From the NCBI GenBank assembly GCA_023417935.1, contig JAEZDY010000023.1, positions 248,001 to 312,000 on the forward strand: DNA of 64,000 nucleotides, written 5' to 3'. Made by a program: the position numbers and the translations under genes. The notes beneath the pieces were generated by a model. The model had not been told where the DNA came from and made no database searches. It was given only the letters and a program-made list of their open reading frames with translations. The DNA is from Bacteroidota bacterium. GTDB taxonomy: Bacteria; Bacteroidota; Bacteroidia; Bacteroidales; Lentimicrobiaceae. The first letter of the stretch is position 1, and each line of letters opens with the position of its first letter. This document shows, in pieces, positions 40,304 through 49,208 of this stretch.

Positions 40304-42829
40304 TTAATGAGAAATAACCAGTTTCCTGACTATGTTGCCGCTTTCAGATGATATCCTTATTAAGCAGGTAGTGTTAGAAATGGAAGAGAGATCAATTAAA
40401 TGATTATAGATACCGGTGTTAGTCTTTTTAATATCTTGTTTTAAGATCGATCGGCCTGTAAGATCAGTCATTTCTACTAAAAAGTTCCCTTCTGACCCGT
40501 CAATTGATAATGTAACTGAACTACCGGCGGGATTGGGATAAATCTTAACAAGTTTATTTAAAGGCATTTCTTCAATACCATAGGAGCATGCAGTAAAAGT
40601 AAAAGCAACACTAACTGAGTCATTATTAACACAACCGGTAGCATTATCAGTTACCTTGATATAGTGTTTCTGATAATCAAAGCTGATACCTGAAGTGGCG
40701 ACTGTGTTACTGAAAGCAGATGATCCATTACTCCACAAATAAGTACCATTGGTAAAGCCAGGATCAAGTGAGATTGAATCAAATACACATGCTTGTATTA
40801 CATTATCAATAATGTTATATTCAGGCTTGTAAAGGTTTATTACAGGCAATGGATTAACAGTTACTGTAACTGATCGTGTGATACTGTTAGAGCCATCATC
40901 AACTATTAATGTATAAGTAGTGTTTTCATCGGGTATAACTATAGGAGAAGCGAGGGTTGAGAATTCATCACCATTAACTTTCCAGGTATAAGAATATGAA
41001 GCTGTATCACCACCACTTGGCAGGGCGAATAGTCTTGCTGTATCACCCAAACAAATAGTATTTGGCTGAGCTGAAGGAGATGCTCCTAAAGGCCCTCCAA
41101 TGATATTAATGGTAACCATATCAGAAGCACCGGTGCATCCATTTCCATCAGTAACAGCGAGGGTGAAAATAGTGGCTCCCCGAAGTTTACGGGTTATTGG
41201 ATTCTGAATGGTATTATCCCATAATGAATCAGAGGGTTGCCAATTGTAGATGAATGGAGGAGTCCCGCCAGGAACGGTTCCATTTAATACGGTAAAAGTA
41301 CCATGGAATATACTGGTATCAGCACCTGCCTCAGCAACTGGTAATGGATTTACATATACAGTTACCTGAACTGAAACCGGATTGTATCCATCATCAACTA
41401 AAACAGTATAGGTAGTAGTTTCAAGTGGTTCAACTGTTGGACTCTCGAGTGTTGATGACCATCCATCAGGTGCGGTCCAGGTATATGTATATGGTTGCAG
41501 GATGTTGCCGCCTATTGCATTTACATCAAGTAATGCGGTTTCACCAAGGCATATTATTTCAGGACTAGCCGAAGCCGAAGCAGCTAAAGCATCACCTACA
41601 AACAATGTTGCAGGTTGCGATTGTGATGGAGGTGTGCAATCGCCGCTAACAATGCATCTGTATTGATTTTGTCCAAGGTCGATTGTTGCAGGATTAATAG
41701 TTAAGGTACTGGTGGAGGTTCCTGTGTATGGTGCACCTTCATTGAGGTTTGTCCAGAAACCACCGTCCTGTCGAACCTGCCAGCGATAAGTATGTGTTCC
41801 TATTGTTTCAACATGAAATGTAGCAGTTGCTCCTATTGGCACTAGTTCATCATACGGCCCGTCGGTTACCTGGGGTAGTGGGTCCATTTCAGCATAAAAA
41901 TCTACCGGAGGCGACATTCCCGGATTGAGACATAAATCTTCAACATTACCCACCATATTTATGGTATAAGTACCTGTGATAGTAATAGGGGGTGTAAATG
42001 AGCTGAGTGAGAAAAACTTTTCCTGAGTACCTCCTGCCAAACAGCCTGCACCGCTTACTGCATCCACGTAATGTAATCCGTCAGGACCTGTAATGGTAAA
42101 ATCAGAAGCCTGGATAGATGAACATAGAATATTTTCGCTGAAGTCAAAATCAACAGTTGCTGAACCTGAACACCCTCTTACTGTATCTATAGCTGTGATC
42201 ACTGCAGGGACATCATCAAATATATCAGCTGTTGAAGCACTGAAATCCAGCGTATAACCTTGGGAAGAACCAGGTGTCCAGTTACTTACACATAATACGT
42301 AGGTATCACCAGCCTGAACCGTCATGTCCGCATTCCATTTATTTGTTGGGCCGCCACCATTGCAATTTGTGTTGCCTCCACTAGGCGAACTAACACCTGT
42401 TGCACCATGATATCCTGCACCACCTGCTGCATTGCAACTTGATTGCATAAAAGCAGCATTGTTGTATATGTCACTGCATTCGTAATCGTTCAGGTTATAA
42501 ACTGCCCAGTCGTAATCATCGCTAACATTCACCGGTGAAATAACAAAACGAAGTAAGCCACCTGTTTTTACAGAAATTACATACCAAATGGAGTTAGTTT
42601 CTCCATCCATGCAACTTTTAGGACATGATTGTGATGCATTAATTTCATTTGGATATGCTCCTGTTCCTCCATAAACTATTGGTTGAATATAAATATTCTG
42701 GCATACTGGAATTGCACCTAAGCAATCCTGAACCGTAGGAATTTGAGCAAGGAGGCGATTGAAAGTGGAATTCAAAAAAAGAATACAACAGATTAATGCC
42801 AATGAAGCGTAGAGTTTTCTCACATTCAT
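40304..42829 (-). CDS. Multidomain T9SS type A surface protein, paralog of the 36.8-kb gene
   Basis: 841 aa. A signal-like N-terminus (LYASLALICCILFL) is followed by a Cys-rich module with CLGAIPVCQNIYIQP and NSIWYVISVKTGGLLRFVISP, the counterpart of the neighbour's first module. Next come an Ig-like part (ATFHVETIGTHTYRWQV) and repeats with SIFHGTFTVLNGTVPGG and NTICLGDTARLFALPSGG. The C-terminus is T9SS type A (LVKIYPNPAGSSVTLSI, LIRISSESGNIVRKLVI). Shared module order with the 36.8-kb gene indicates tandem duplication and divergence. The 249-bp space between them is AT-rich with no gene. Confidence 0.9.
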   Translation of the reverse strand: MNVRKLYASLALICCILFLNSTFNRLLAQIPTVQDCLGAIPVCQNIYIQPIVYGGTGAYPNEINASQSCPKSCMDGETNSIWYVISVKTGGLLRFVISPVNVSDDYDWAVYNLNDYECSDIYNNAAFMQSSCNAAGGAGYHGATGVSSPSGGNTNCNGGGPTNKWNADMTVQAGDTYVLCVSNWTPGSSQGYTLDFSASTADIFDDVPAVITAIDTVRGCSGSATVDFDFSENILCSSIQASDFTITGPDGLHYVDAVSGAGCLAGGTQEKFFSLSSFTPPITITGTYTINMVGNVEDLCLNPGMSPPVDFYAEMDPLPQVTDGPYDELVPIGATATFHVETIGTHTYRWQVRQDGGFWTNLNEGAPYTGTSTSTLTINPATIDLGQNQYRCIVSGDCTPPSQSQPATLFVGDALAASASASPEIICLGETALLDVNAIGGNILQPYTYTWTAPDGWSSTLESPTVEPLETTTYTVLVDDGYNPVSVQVTVYVNPLPVAEAGADTSIFHGTFTVLNGTVPGGTPPFIYNWQPSDSLWDNTIQNPITRKLRGATIFTLAVTDGNGCTGASDMVTINIIGGPLGASPSAQPNTICLGDTARLFALPSGGDTASYSYTWKVNGDEFSTLASPIVIPDENTTYTLIVDDGSNSITRSVTVTVNPLPVINLYKPEYNIIDNVIQACVFDSISLDPGFTNGTYLWSNGSSAFSNTVATSGISFDYQKHYIKVTDNATGCVNNDSVSVAFTFTACSYGIEEMPLNKLVKIYPNPAGSSVTLSIDGSEGNFLVEMTDLTGRSILKQDIKKTNTGIYNHLIDLSSISNTTCLIRISSESGNIVRKLVISH

Positions 42830-43040
42830 TTGTTTGTTATTTTAACAGGAGATATGAACTGATGCAGGCTAAGAATGTTAACCTATAAAAATACATCAAA
42901 AAACAATGGTTTTTCAAGGGCAAATGTAAAAAAAACTTTAACCTTAACAAGAAATAATAAAATAAGTGACTGCAATGATGCTGAATAAATTACGTTTTGC
43001 TATCTTTACGGCACTTGAAAGAACTCACAGATAAAACATT

Positions 43041-43733
43041 ATGAACAGATTAATTCTATTATTGGTAATAATAGCCATCGTTTCAGGGTGTAAGAAGGAA
43101 AATGACAACACTCAGAATCATCTGCCAAAAGCAGCATTTTCAATCAACCCTATCAGAGCTGAAGCGAATGATACAATTTACTTTGATGCAGGTATTGTTA
43201 CCGACAAAGAAGACCCAATAGAAAGCCTGCAGGTTCAATGGTCATTTAACGGTGATGGTAATTATACAACATATTCTCCAGAAAAAACTGCAGTGAAATT
43301 ATATGCTCAGGAAGGAGTTTATTTTCCGAAAATGCGGGTAATTGATACTTACTCTCTGACTGATACAGCTAAAGGCATGGTTGTAATTGTACATGACATT
43401 ACAAACCTGCCTCCTGAAAGGCCCATACAGGTTTCACCACCTGAATGGCAAACATGGATGGATCCAACAATTATCTTCAAATGGACATCAGGTGATGATC
43501 CCGAAGATGATGTACAGTCATTTGACCTGTGGATAGGCAGTAGTGTTAATGCAATGGTTAAAGTCAGAGCCGGCATATCAGATTTCACCGTGGTAGGAGA
43601 AGAAAAGCTTTACGAGGTAACTATTGATGGATTCCGGTTCCAACAGGACTATTATTGGCAGGTTGCAGCGATGGATCCTAACGGTAATTATACATTAGGT
43701 CATATCTGGAAATTTACAACCCGCCCCGCGTAA
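43041..43733 (+). CDS. PKD/fibronectin-like lipoprotein
   Basis: 230 aa. A lipobox is visible at AIVSGCKK (Cys17). A PKD-like domain (PKAAFSINPIRAEANDTIYFDAG, then IESLQVQWSFNGDG, about residues 28-115) is followed by a fibronectin type III-like domain (PPERPIQVSPPEWQTWMDPTIIFKWTSGDDPEDD, and FQQDYYWQVAAMDPNGNYTLG, about 130-228). It should be lipid-anchored in the envelope. It lacks a T9SS signal and is transcribed away from the cargo run. Specific role unknown. Confidence 0.85.
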   Translation: MNRLILLLVIIAIVSGCKKENDNTQNHLPKAAFSINPIRAEANDTIYFDAGIVTDKEDPIESLQVQWSFNGDGNYTTYSPEKTAVKLYAQEGVYFPKMRVIDTYSLTDTAKGMVVIVHDITNLPPERPIQVSPPEWQTWMDPTIIFKWTSGDDPEDDVQSFDLWIGSSVNAMVKVRAGISDFTVVGEEKLYEVTIDGFRFQQDYYWQVAAMDPNGNYTLGHIWKFTTRPA

Positions 43734-43749
43734 ATAGTTATTTTCAGGT

Positions 43750-44475
43750 TTAAAGTTCGTAACCTGAGGCTAGTACATCAACAAGATGGATGGTTTTCAG
43801 AGGTAGTTTATTTTTGTCAATATAACTCTGCATGAACATTAAACAAGATGCATCGGTACTAACAATATACTCTGCACCGGTTTCAAGAGCATAATTGATC
43901 TTATCGGTAAGCAGTGCAGTTGCAATAGGTTCATTGTTAACTGAGAAGAAACCACCGAAACCACAACAAACGTCCCTGTTTTCCATCTCAATGATCTTAA
44001 GCCCGCGAACATGATTAAGTAATATGCGGGCTTCGTCTTTTAAACCATACTCTCGCAAAGCAGCGCAACTGTCATGAAAAGTAATTGTATGGTTAAAGGT
44101 TGCACCAAGGTCTTTTATATTCATTTTGTTGACCAGGAAGTCAGAAATCTCAAAAATATTCTTCTTTAGCAGCCTATATTCGTTATGAAGTGCTGAATTA
44201 TAAAACAGCTCGTCATAATACTTCCTCACCATGGTAACACAACTTGCTGAAGGTGCAACAACGGCAGGGCTATCCATGAAGTCACGAATAAATTTTTCAC
44301 CTATCGACTTGGCATGATCCCAATACCCTTCTTTAAAAGATATTTGTCCACAGCATGTCTGGTTTTTATTGTAATTTACATCAATCCCTGCTTTTTCAAG
44401 AACTTTAACCATGCTGAAGCCTGTTTCAGGGAAAAGCTGGTCAATGTAACATGGTATGAAAATGTCAACTTTCAT
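43750..44475 (-). CDS. LutA/YkgE-like (Fe-S) cysteine-rich protein, orphan
   Basis: 241 aa. Two cysteine-rich CCG-type domains are visible: QTCCGQISFKEGY with APSASCVTMV, and VCCGFGGFFSV with STDASCLMFM, plus HDSCAALREYGL. This matches LutA/YkgE, a subunit of the lactate-oxidising LutABC complex and related to GlpC/HdrB subunits. LutB and LutC are not adjacent: aroA lies upstream and the lipoprotein gene is convergent downstream. It may pair with subunits elsewhere or act differently. An unusual AAGCGTCTT repeat cluster lies 140-215 bp before its start. Confidence 0.9.
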   Translation of the reverse strand: MKVDIFIPCYIDQLFPETGFSMVKVLEKAGIDVNYNKNQTCCGQISFKEGYWDHAKSIGEKFIRDFMDSPAVVAPSASCVTMVRKYYDELFYNSALHNEYRLLKKNIFEISDFLVNKMNIKDLGATFNHTITFHDSCAALREYGLKDEARILLNHVRGLKIIEMENRDVCCGFGGFFSVNNEPIATALLTDKINYALETGAEYIVSTDASCLMFMQSYIDKNKLPLKTIHLVDVLASGYEL

Positions 44476-44876
44476 TGGTCATAAATAGAAGAACAAACCT
44501 ACAATAAATCTTCGAATGTTCTCTACTGGACTTCGAAAAGATGCTAACACTAACTTGACATGTCACTATTTAATAATTAAAGGGTAAAATGAATTCATGA
44601 TTCATTACCATCATAAGCGTCTTTTAAGCGTCTTACAAGCGTCTTTTAAACGTCTTTTTACGCTTATGTATCGCTTATAAAACGCTTATAAATTGTTTAT
44701 ATCAAAAAACGATCTAAAACTTTTTTAGGATCCTAATCATTTGAAATAAAAATTCTATACTGATTTTTGTTTCCAAAATCGCAGGTAATAAAATGCAGGT
44801 ACAAGCATGCCGGTTGATTGAATGGAAGCCGGTATTAGAATAAGAACTGGTAAGTTGGAGAAATTAATTCAGAGGT
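44476..44876. other. 401-bp spacer between aroA and lutA-like gene
   Basis: No coding frame is seen. The notable content is the repeat cluster at 44613-44691; the rest is AT-rich, with A/T runs near 44700-44760. Confidence 0.7.
44613..44691. repeat. Inverted AAGCGTCTT / ACGCTTAT iterated cluster
   Basis: Four units of AAGCGTCTTTT-type (one AAACGTC) at 11-12 bp spacing are followed by three ACGCTTAT-type units at the same spacing on the other strand. The two halves can fold back on each other around TTTTT. The cluster lies in the 5' region of the lutA-like gene and could be an operator or a folded RNA. Confidence 0.8.
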
Positions 44877-46154
44877 TTATTCGATAATGAAACCTAATGT
44901 TTGTAAATCACCCCAGAATGATGGATACGATTTGTTAACTACCATTGGATCATTGATTACCAGGTTACCTGTTCTAATAGACAAAAGTGACATGGCCATT
45001 GCAATGCGGTGGTCGTTGTATGTGTTAATAGTATGACTAATAGTTTGAGTAAAACCCTTCAATATCATTAAGGTGTGGTTTGATTCAATGTTGCAGTTGT
45101 ATCCTAGCTTTTTTAATTCGGTTTGGATGGATAAAAGGCGGTTGCTTTCTTTTATTGCAAGGGTTTCAAGCCCGGTTAGACTTGCATTCACCTGTAAACC
45201 AGCACATGTAACTGCTAAAGCAGGTGTTAAGTCGGGGTAGTCCTTAAGGTTGCAGGTGAGATAGTCGGTATACTTTCCTGTGTTTGTCAAAATCAGATCC
45301 CCGTTCACCCAGGTTGATTCAACACCCAGTTGCTTGTATATATCTTGTAAGATCTTGTCGCCTTGGGAAGAATCTTTATTAAGGCCTTTTAAGATTATTT
45401 GAATATCTCTGTACTTGCTATCACACATTGCAACCAGGGCATACCAATAAGATGCGGCTGACCAATCACCTTCAGCAATATCATGTTCAATTGTATAAAC
45501 ACCTTTAGGAATTATGATCTCAGAACCAATAAACTCTGTCTTTACCCCACAATCCTTCATGATTGCTGCTGTGAGATGAATGTATGGTCGTGACACAAGA
45601 TTTCCTGTTAGTTTAATCTTTAGCCCGTTAGGCAACATTGGAGCTATCATCATTAGGGCTGAAATAAATTGACTACTCACAGAAGAATCAATATCAACAA
45701 CACCTCCTTGCAACTTTGAACCGGTGATTAAAACCGGTGGATACTCTTCTTTTTCTAAATAGGAAATCTTAGCACCAAGTGATGAAAGTGCTTTTATTAA
45801 TGGTCCACAAGGCCTGCTATTTAATGAAGTTGAACCGCCTAATACTCTCTTTCCAGGTGTTACTGATAACAGTGCGGTCAGGAATCGGAATACTGTACCG
45901 GCATCACCGGCATTATATTCAAAGAACTGAACCTCAACTCCATCTTCCTGATTATGGGATGATGATTCGAGCCGGAGTTGCTTTAAGAGGTTAAACATGA
46001 TGAGTGAATCATTGCATTCAGGGAACGACACAATATCTTCCTTTCCTGCCAGGTATGCAATAACCAGCACTCTGTTTGCAATGCTCTTTGAAAGCGGCAA
46101 AGTAATGGTTGCTCCGGATAGAATGGGCGGAGGTTTTATGACAAGTTGACTCAC
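44877..46154 (-). CDS. aroA: 3-phosphoshikimate 1-carboxyvinyltransferase (EPSP synthase)
   Basis: 425 aa. Seen: the shikimate-phosphate loop ITLPLSKSIANRVLVIAYLAG, GDAGTVFRFLTALLSVTPG, the RPCGPLIKAL motif, DIDSSVSSQFISALMMIAPML and the end NDHRIAMAMSLLSIR with PMVVNKSYPSFWGDL. It makes EPSP from shikimate-3-phosphate and PEP. The short loop with SIANR instead of SISNR is of the Bacteroidetes type. Its ATG overlaps the stop of aroB by 4 bp (ATGA), so the two are translationally coupled. Confidence 0.96.
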   Translation of the reverse strand: MSQLVIKPPPILSGATITLPLSKSIANRVLVIAYLAGKEDIVSFPECNDSLIMFNLLKQLRLESSSHNQEDGVEVQFFEYNAGDAGTVFRFLTALLSVTPGKRVLGGSTSLNSRPCGPLIKALSSLGAKISYLEKEEYPPVLITGSKLQGGVVDIDSSVSSQFISALMMIAPMLPNGLKIKLTGNLVSRPYIHLTAAIMKDCGVKTEFIGSEIIIPKGVYTIEHDIAEGDWSAASYWYALVAMCDSKYRDIQIILKGLNKDSSQGDKILQDIYKQLGVESTWVNGDLILTNTGKYTDYLTCNLKDYPDLTPALAVTCAGLQVNASLTGLETLAIKESNRLLSIQTELKKLGYNCNIESNHTLMILKGFTQTISHTINTYNDHRIAMAMSLLSIRTGNLVINDPMVVNKSYPSFWGDLQTLGFIIE

Positions 46155-47269
46155 CTTACTATATGACGTCTAAAATCAGTATATCTGAAAAGGCTCTCAC
46201 GCACGAGGGCGGTTTCACACTGCTGGCCTTCAACTGCCTTGCCAATTTCTTTAAGCAGGGTCAGCATAACATTACCGTTCTGGTTTTTTTTGTCGTATAT
46301 GGTAATTTCTACTAGCTCATCAATAGCGGATGTGTCGATATTATAGTGGTCGAAGTTTAGCAGAATGTTTTTGATTAATTCATCTCTCTGTGGATGAGGA
46401 AAATCGACCATGCGATATGATATATAAGCCTCGCATATCATGCCCATAGCAACAGCTTCACCATGACTAAGAGGTGATTCATCGTGCCTGAGTGAATAAG
46501 TCTCAAAAGCATGGCCAATGGTATGCCCGAAGTTCAGTAAGCGTCGTGAACCGGTTTCCATTGGGTCGCCATTTACTATTTTACACTTTATCAGGGCAGC
46601 ATGGTAGATATGATCATCCCATGATTTGGTAAGTGCCATTGGCATCTTTAACAGCTTTTTCCAGAAATCAACGTCCGCAATTGCAGCATGTTTCATCATT
46701 TCAGCATATCCGGAAAGCACATACCTGTGAGGCAATGTTTTAAGGAAACCCGGCCAAATAAAGATACCCACCGGTTGAGAAAAAAGGCCAACGAGATTCT
46801 TAAGTGAAGCGAGGTCAACACCAGTTTTACCTCCTATACCTGCATCAATCATAGCCATGAGTGTTGTGGGTATATTAATATATGCCATGCCTCTATGGAA
46901 TGTAGCTGCAGCAAACCCTCCCAGATCAGTAACCACACCTCCTCCAAGGTTTATAACCAATGAATGCCTGTTAGCTCCCATAACAGCAAGCTGGCTCCAT
47001 ATCACTTCACAGGTTTGTATGGTTTTATTCTCTTCCCCCGGTTTAACAATAATCTGGTATGCCCTGTTTAGTATGGGCACCTGCTCAAGAAGAATAGGCA
47101 AACAATGTCTGGCAGTGTTTTTGTCAGCAATTATGAAGATATTTTGTTTACCCTTGAATACCGTTTCAAGTTGGCTGGCTAGTTCTATTAGCGCTTCTTG
47201 TCCAAGATACAGTGGACTTCCTGCTACATCAAGTGTTCTTAGTTTTTTTGACAATATCATGCCCGACAA
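46151..47269 (-). CDS. aroB: 3-dehydroquinate synthase
   Basis: 372 aa. NAD and metal motifs are visible: VKPGEENKTIQTCEVIW, VINLGGGVVTDLGGFAAATFHRGM, IPTTLMAMIDAGIGGKTGVDL and the zinc ligands in GHTIGHAFE and LSHGEAVAMGM. It makes 3-dehydroquinate from DAHP. A start at MILSKKL three codons later is possible. It is directly upstream of aroA with a 4-bp overlap, giving an aroB-aroA pair; other shikimate genes are not in the window. Divergent from the proline dehydrogenase gene. Confidence 0.97.
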   Translation of the reverse strand: MSGMILSKKLRTLDVAGSPLYLGQEALIELASQLETVFKGKQNIFIIADKNTARHCLPILLEQVPILNRAYQIIVKPGEENKTIQTCEVIWSQLAVMGANRHSLVINLGGGVVTDLGGFAAATFHRGMAYINIPTTLMAMIDAGIGGKTGVDLASLKNLVGLFSQPVGIFIWPGFLKTLPHRYVLSGYAEMMKHAAIADVDFWKKLLKMPMALTKSWDDHIYHAALIKCKIVNGDPMETGSRRLLNFGHTIGHAFETYSLRHDESPLSHGEAVAMGMICEAYISYRMVDFPHPQRDELIKNILLNFDHYNIDTSAIDELVEITIYDKKNQNGNVMLTLLKEIGKAVEGQQCETALVRESLFRYTDFRRHIVR

Positions 47270-47309
47270 TATTTTTACGAAAATAAATAAAATTACGGTA
47301 ATCTGTTAA

Positions 47310-47337
47310 TTGACACGCTATACAATTGTTATATTTG
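47310..47337 (+). promoter_or_regulatory. Promoter of the proline dehydrogenase gene
   Basis: TTG (47310-47312), 17 bp, TATATTTG (47330-47337). Transcription would start near 47344, which excludes the 47310 start and supports ATG 47358. Confidence 0.75.
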
Positions 47338-47357
47338 AACAAAACTTACAGAGATCA

Positions 47358-48527
47358 ATGGATATAAATATTTATGACACCGCAATTGCTTTCAGAAGCA
47401 AAACAAATAAAGAGCTAAAAAGTGCTTACTACCTTTTCAGGATAATGAAAAACAGGGGTCTTGTTAAAACCGGCACCAAATTTATCATGACTGCCCTTAA
47501 ATATAAACTGCCTGTTTCCTGGTTCATCGAAAACACCATTTATAAGCAATTTGTTGGAGGAAAGACAATAAGTGAGTGCCAAAAGGTTGTTGACAAATTA
47601 AAGGAATATAACGTGAGGACCATACTTGACTACTCCGTTGAAGGCAATACTACGCCTGAAGGTATGGAACGGACATTAGAAGAAACCTTAAGAACAATTG
47701 AAAATGCTGCAAACAATCAATTTGTTCCTTTCGCAGTATTCAAGCCTACAGCATTTGCATCTCCGCATCTTTTTGAAAATGCAATTGAAGGTAAGCCTTT
47801 TGATGACATGATGAACTCTCTTTACAATGATTTTCAGGTAAGGGTTGACATTTTATGCAAGCGCGCTTATGAACTTGGGGTACCCATTTTGATTGATGCC
47901 GAAGAAAGCTGGTATCAGTATTTGGTTGATGAAACAGTTGAGAAGATGATGGAGAAGTATAATGCAGAAAAAGCCATTGTTTTCAATACTTTACAAATGT
48001 ACAGACACGACAGGATCAAGTTTTTGAGAGAGAGTTTCAGCAGGGCACGCAAGGGCAAATACTTCATAGGTGTTAAATTTGTAAGAGGAGCCTATATGGA
48101 GAAAGAAAGGGAAAGAGCTATGCTCAAAGGCTACCCCTCACCTATTTGTAACACAAAAGAAGAAACCGATAACCTTTACAATGAGGCCTTGACTATTTCA
48201 TTAGACAATATTGATATAGCTGTAATATTTTCAGGCAGCCACAACGAAGAAAGCAACCTGTTGCTGGTAGATGAAATTCAACGGAGAAACCTAAGAAAAG
48301 ATGATAATCGTATTTGGATTTCACAACTATACGGCATGAGTGATCACATTAGCTTTAATCTGGCACATCATGGCTTTAACGTTGCGAAATATGTTCCATA
48401 CGGACCTGTTATGTCAGTGATGCCTTATCTCCTCAGGCGGGCTGAAGAAAACACCGCTATAGCAGGTCAAACAACCCGCGAACTAAATCTTTTAGTAAAG
48501 GAGAAAGCCAGGCGAAAGTTAGCATAA
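47358..48527 (+). CDS. Proline dehydrogenase
   Basis: 389 aa from ATG 47358 (MDINIYDTAIAFRSKTNKELK); the frame begins earlier at a TTG that lies in the promoter. Seen: TILDYSVEGNTTPEGMERTLEETLRTI, FKPTAFASPHLFE, VPILIDAEESWYQ, the barrel motif FIGVKFVRGAYMEKER and the C-terminal YGMSDHISFNLAHHGFNVAKYVPYGPV with YLLRRAEEN. This is the FAD-dependent PRODH barrel that oxidises proline to pyrroline-5-carboxylate; the RRAEEN helix is the substrate-binding hallmark. It is monofunctional; no P5C dehydrogenase gene is nearby. Confidence 0.95.
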   Translation: MDINIYDTAIAFRSKTNKELKSAYYLFRIMKNRGLVKTGTKFIMTALKYKLPVSWFIENTIYKQFVGGKTISECQKVVDKLKEYNVRTILDYSVEGNTTPEGMERTLEETLRTIENAANNQFVPFAVFKPTAFASPHLFENAIEGKPFDDMMNSLYNDFQVRVDILCKRAYELGVPILIDAEESWYQYLVDETVEKMMEKYNAEKAIVFNTLQMYRHDRIKFLRESFSRARKGKYFIGVKFVRGAYMEKERERAMLKGYPSPICNTKEETDNLYNEALTISLDNIDIAVIFSGSHNEESNLLLVDEIQRRNLRKDDNRIWISQLYGMSDHISFNLAHHGFNVAKYVPYGPVMSVMPYLLRRAEENTAIAGQTTRELNLLVKEKARRKLA

Positions 48528-48706
48528 TATCATGGAGGGTAAGTGTTTCTCAACAACTCTTGAAAGACTCTATAATCGTGTATGATTTACATGTGTTTTT
48601 AAGCATTCTATAGACCACTTATTCATTTAAACAACCGCTGTAAAGCTGTGTTATAACTCTAGATTTAACTACTCATTTCATCAACAAATCTCACACAGCT
48701 GCTGAC

Positions 48707-48898
48707 ATGTTAGAATATGCGAAAACAGTGCTCGAAAAGGTAAGTTTCAATCCTGATTTATTCAGAAAAGAGCTTAAAAAATCAAAGCAAATGCTAAAAG
48801 AGGATGAGATTGAACTATTGCATAGCTGGTGCAGAATGAGTTTCACTGAAAAATATCCAGATATAATAGGTGAAGTTTTTGACAACTATTCTGCCTAA
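48707..48898 (+). CDS. Conserved small acidic/basic helical protein, unknown
   Basis: 63 aa. The segment MLEYAKTVLEKVSFNPDLFRKELKKSKQMLKEDEIELLHSWC resembles a small hypothetical protein I associate with Bacteroidetes genomes; no function is known. It is predicted to be mostly helical and cytoplasmic. It stands alone between proline dehydrogenase and purB on the same strand, without a recognisable promoter box. A reverse-strand frame of similar length covers the same bases but has no coding character. Confidence 0.6.
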   Translation: MLEYAKTVLEKVSFNPDLFRKELKKSKQMLKEDEIELLHSWCRMSFTEKYPDIIGEVFDNYSA

Positions 48899-48985
48899 TT
48901 TTAAGTTTATACCTCTTTCATTACCAGCGCTTCCTGGTAAATACCTCTCATACAATAATCCTTCACTTAAATATAACACATATAA

Positions 48986-49017
48986 TTGATCCTACTTGAA
49001 GAAGCTTTATATATTTG
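48986..49017 (+). promoter_or_regulatory. Orphan promoter upstream of purB
   Basis: TTG (48986-48988), 21 bp, TATATTTG (49010-49017). No known gene follows immediately; only a 19-codon frame and then purB with its own promoter. Confidence 0.5.
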
Positions 49018-49033
49018 CAGCGTAAAATAACGG

Positions 49034-49093
49034 ATGAAATCTAATTATAATACGCTGTATAAGCCTTCACATGCCATGGACAAAGTGGCATAA
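49034..49093 (+). CDS. Possible 19-codon small ORF
   Basis: ATG 49034 to TAA 49091-49093 encodes a 19-residue peptide starting MKSNYNTLYKPSH. It begins about 11 bp after the expected start of the orphan promoter. Apart from the two promoters it is the only candidate in the 310-bp spacer 48899-49208. It may be a leader peptide, the 5' part of a small RNA, or chance. Confidence 0.25.
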   Translation: MKSNYNTLYKPSHAMDKVA

Positions 49094-49157
49094 GTAGGTA
49101 AAAGATTGGGAATGAGGTAATTTATTTCTTTTTTAATAATAATATAAGCCCAAAAGC

Positions 49158-49188
49158 TTGATTAGTCAGATTTGCTTTAATATATTTG
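49158..49188 (+). promoter_or_regulatory. purB promoter
   Basis: TTG (49158-49160), 20 bp, TATATTTG (49181-49188), leaving a leader of about 14 nt before the purB ATG. Confidence 0.75.
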
Positions 49189-49208
49189 AACATTAACAAT
49201 ATAGCATC

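Noticed and set aside
47310..47357. TTG start for proline dehydrogenase
   Set aside because: It coincides with the -33 and -7 promoter boxes; ATG 47358 lies downstream of the expected transcription start and fits the family.
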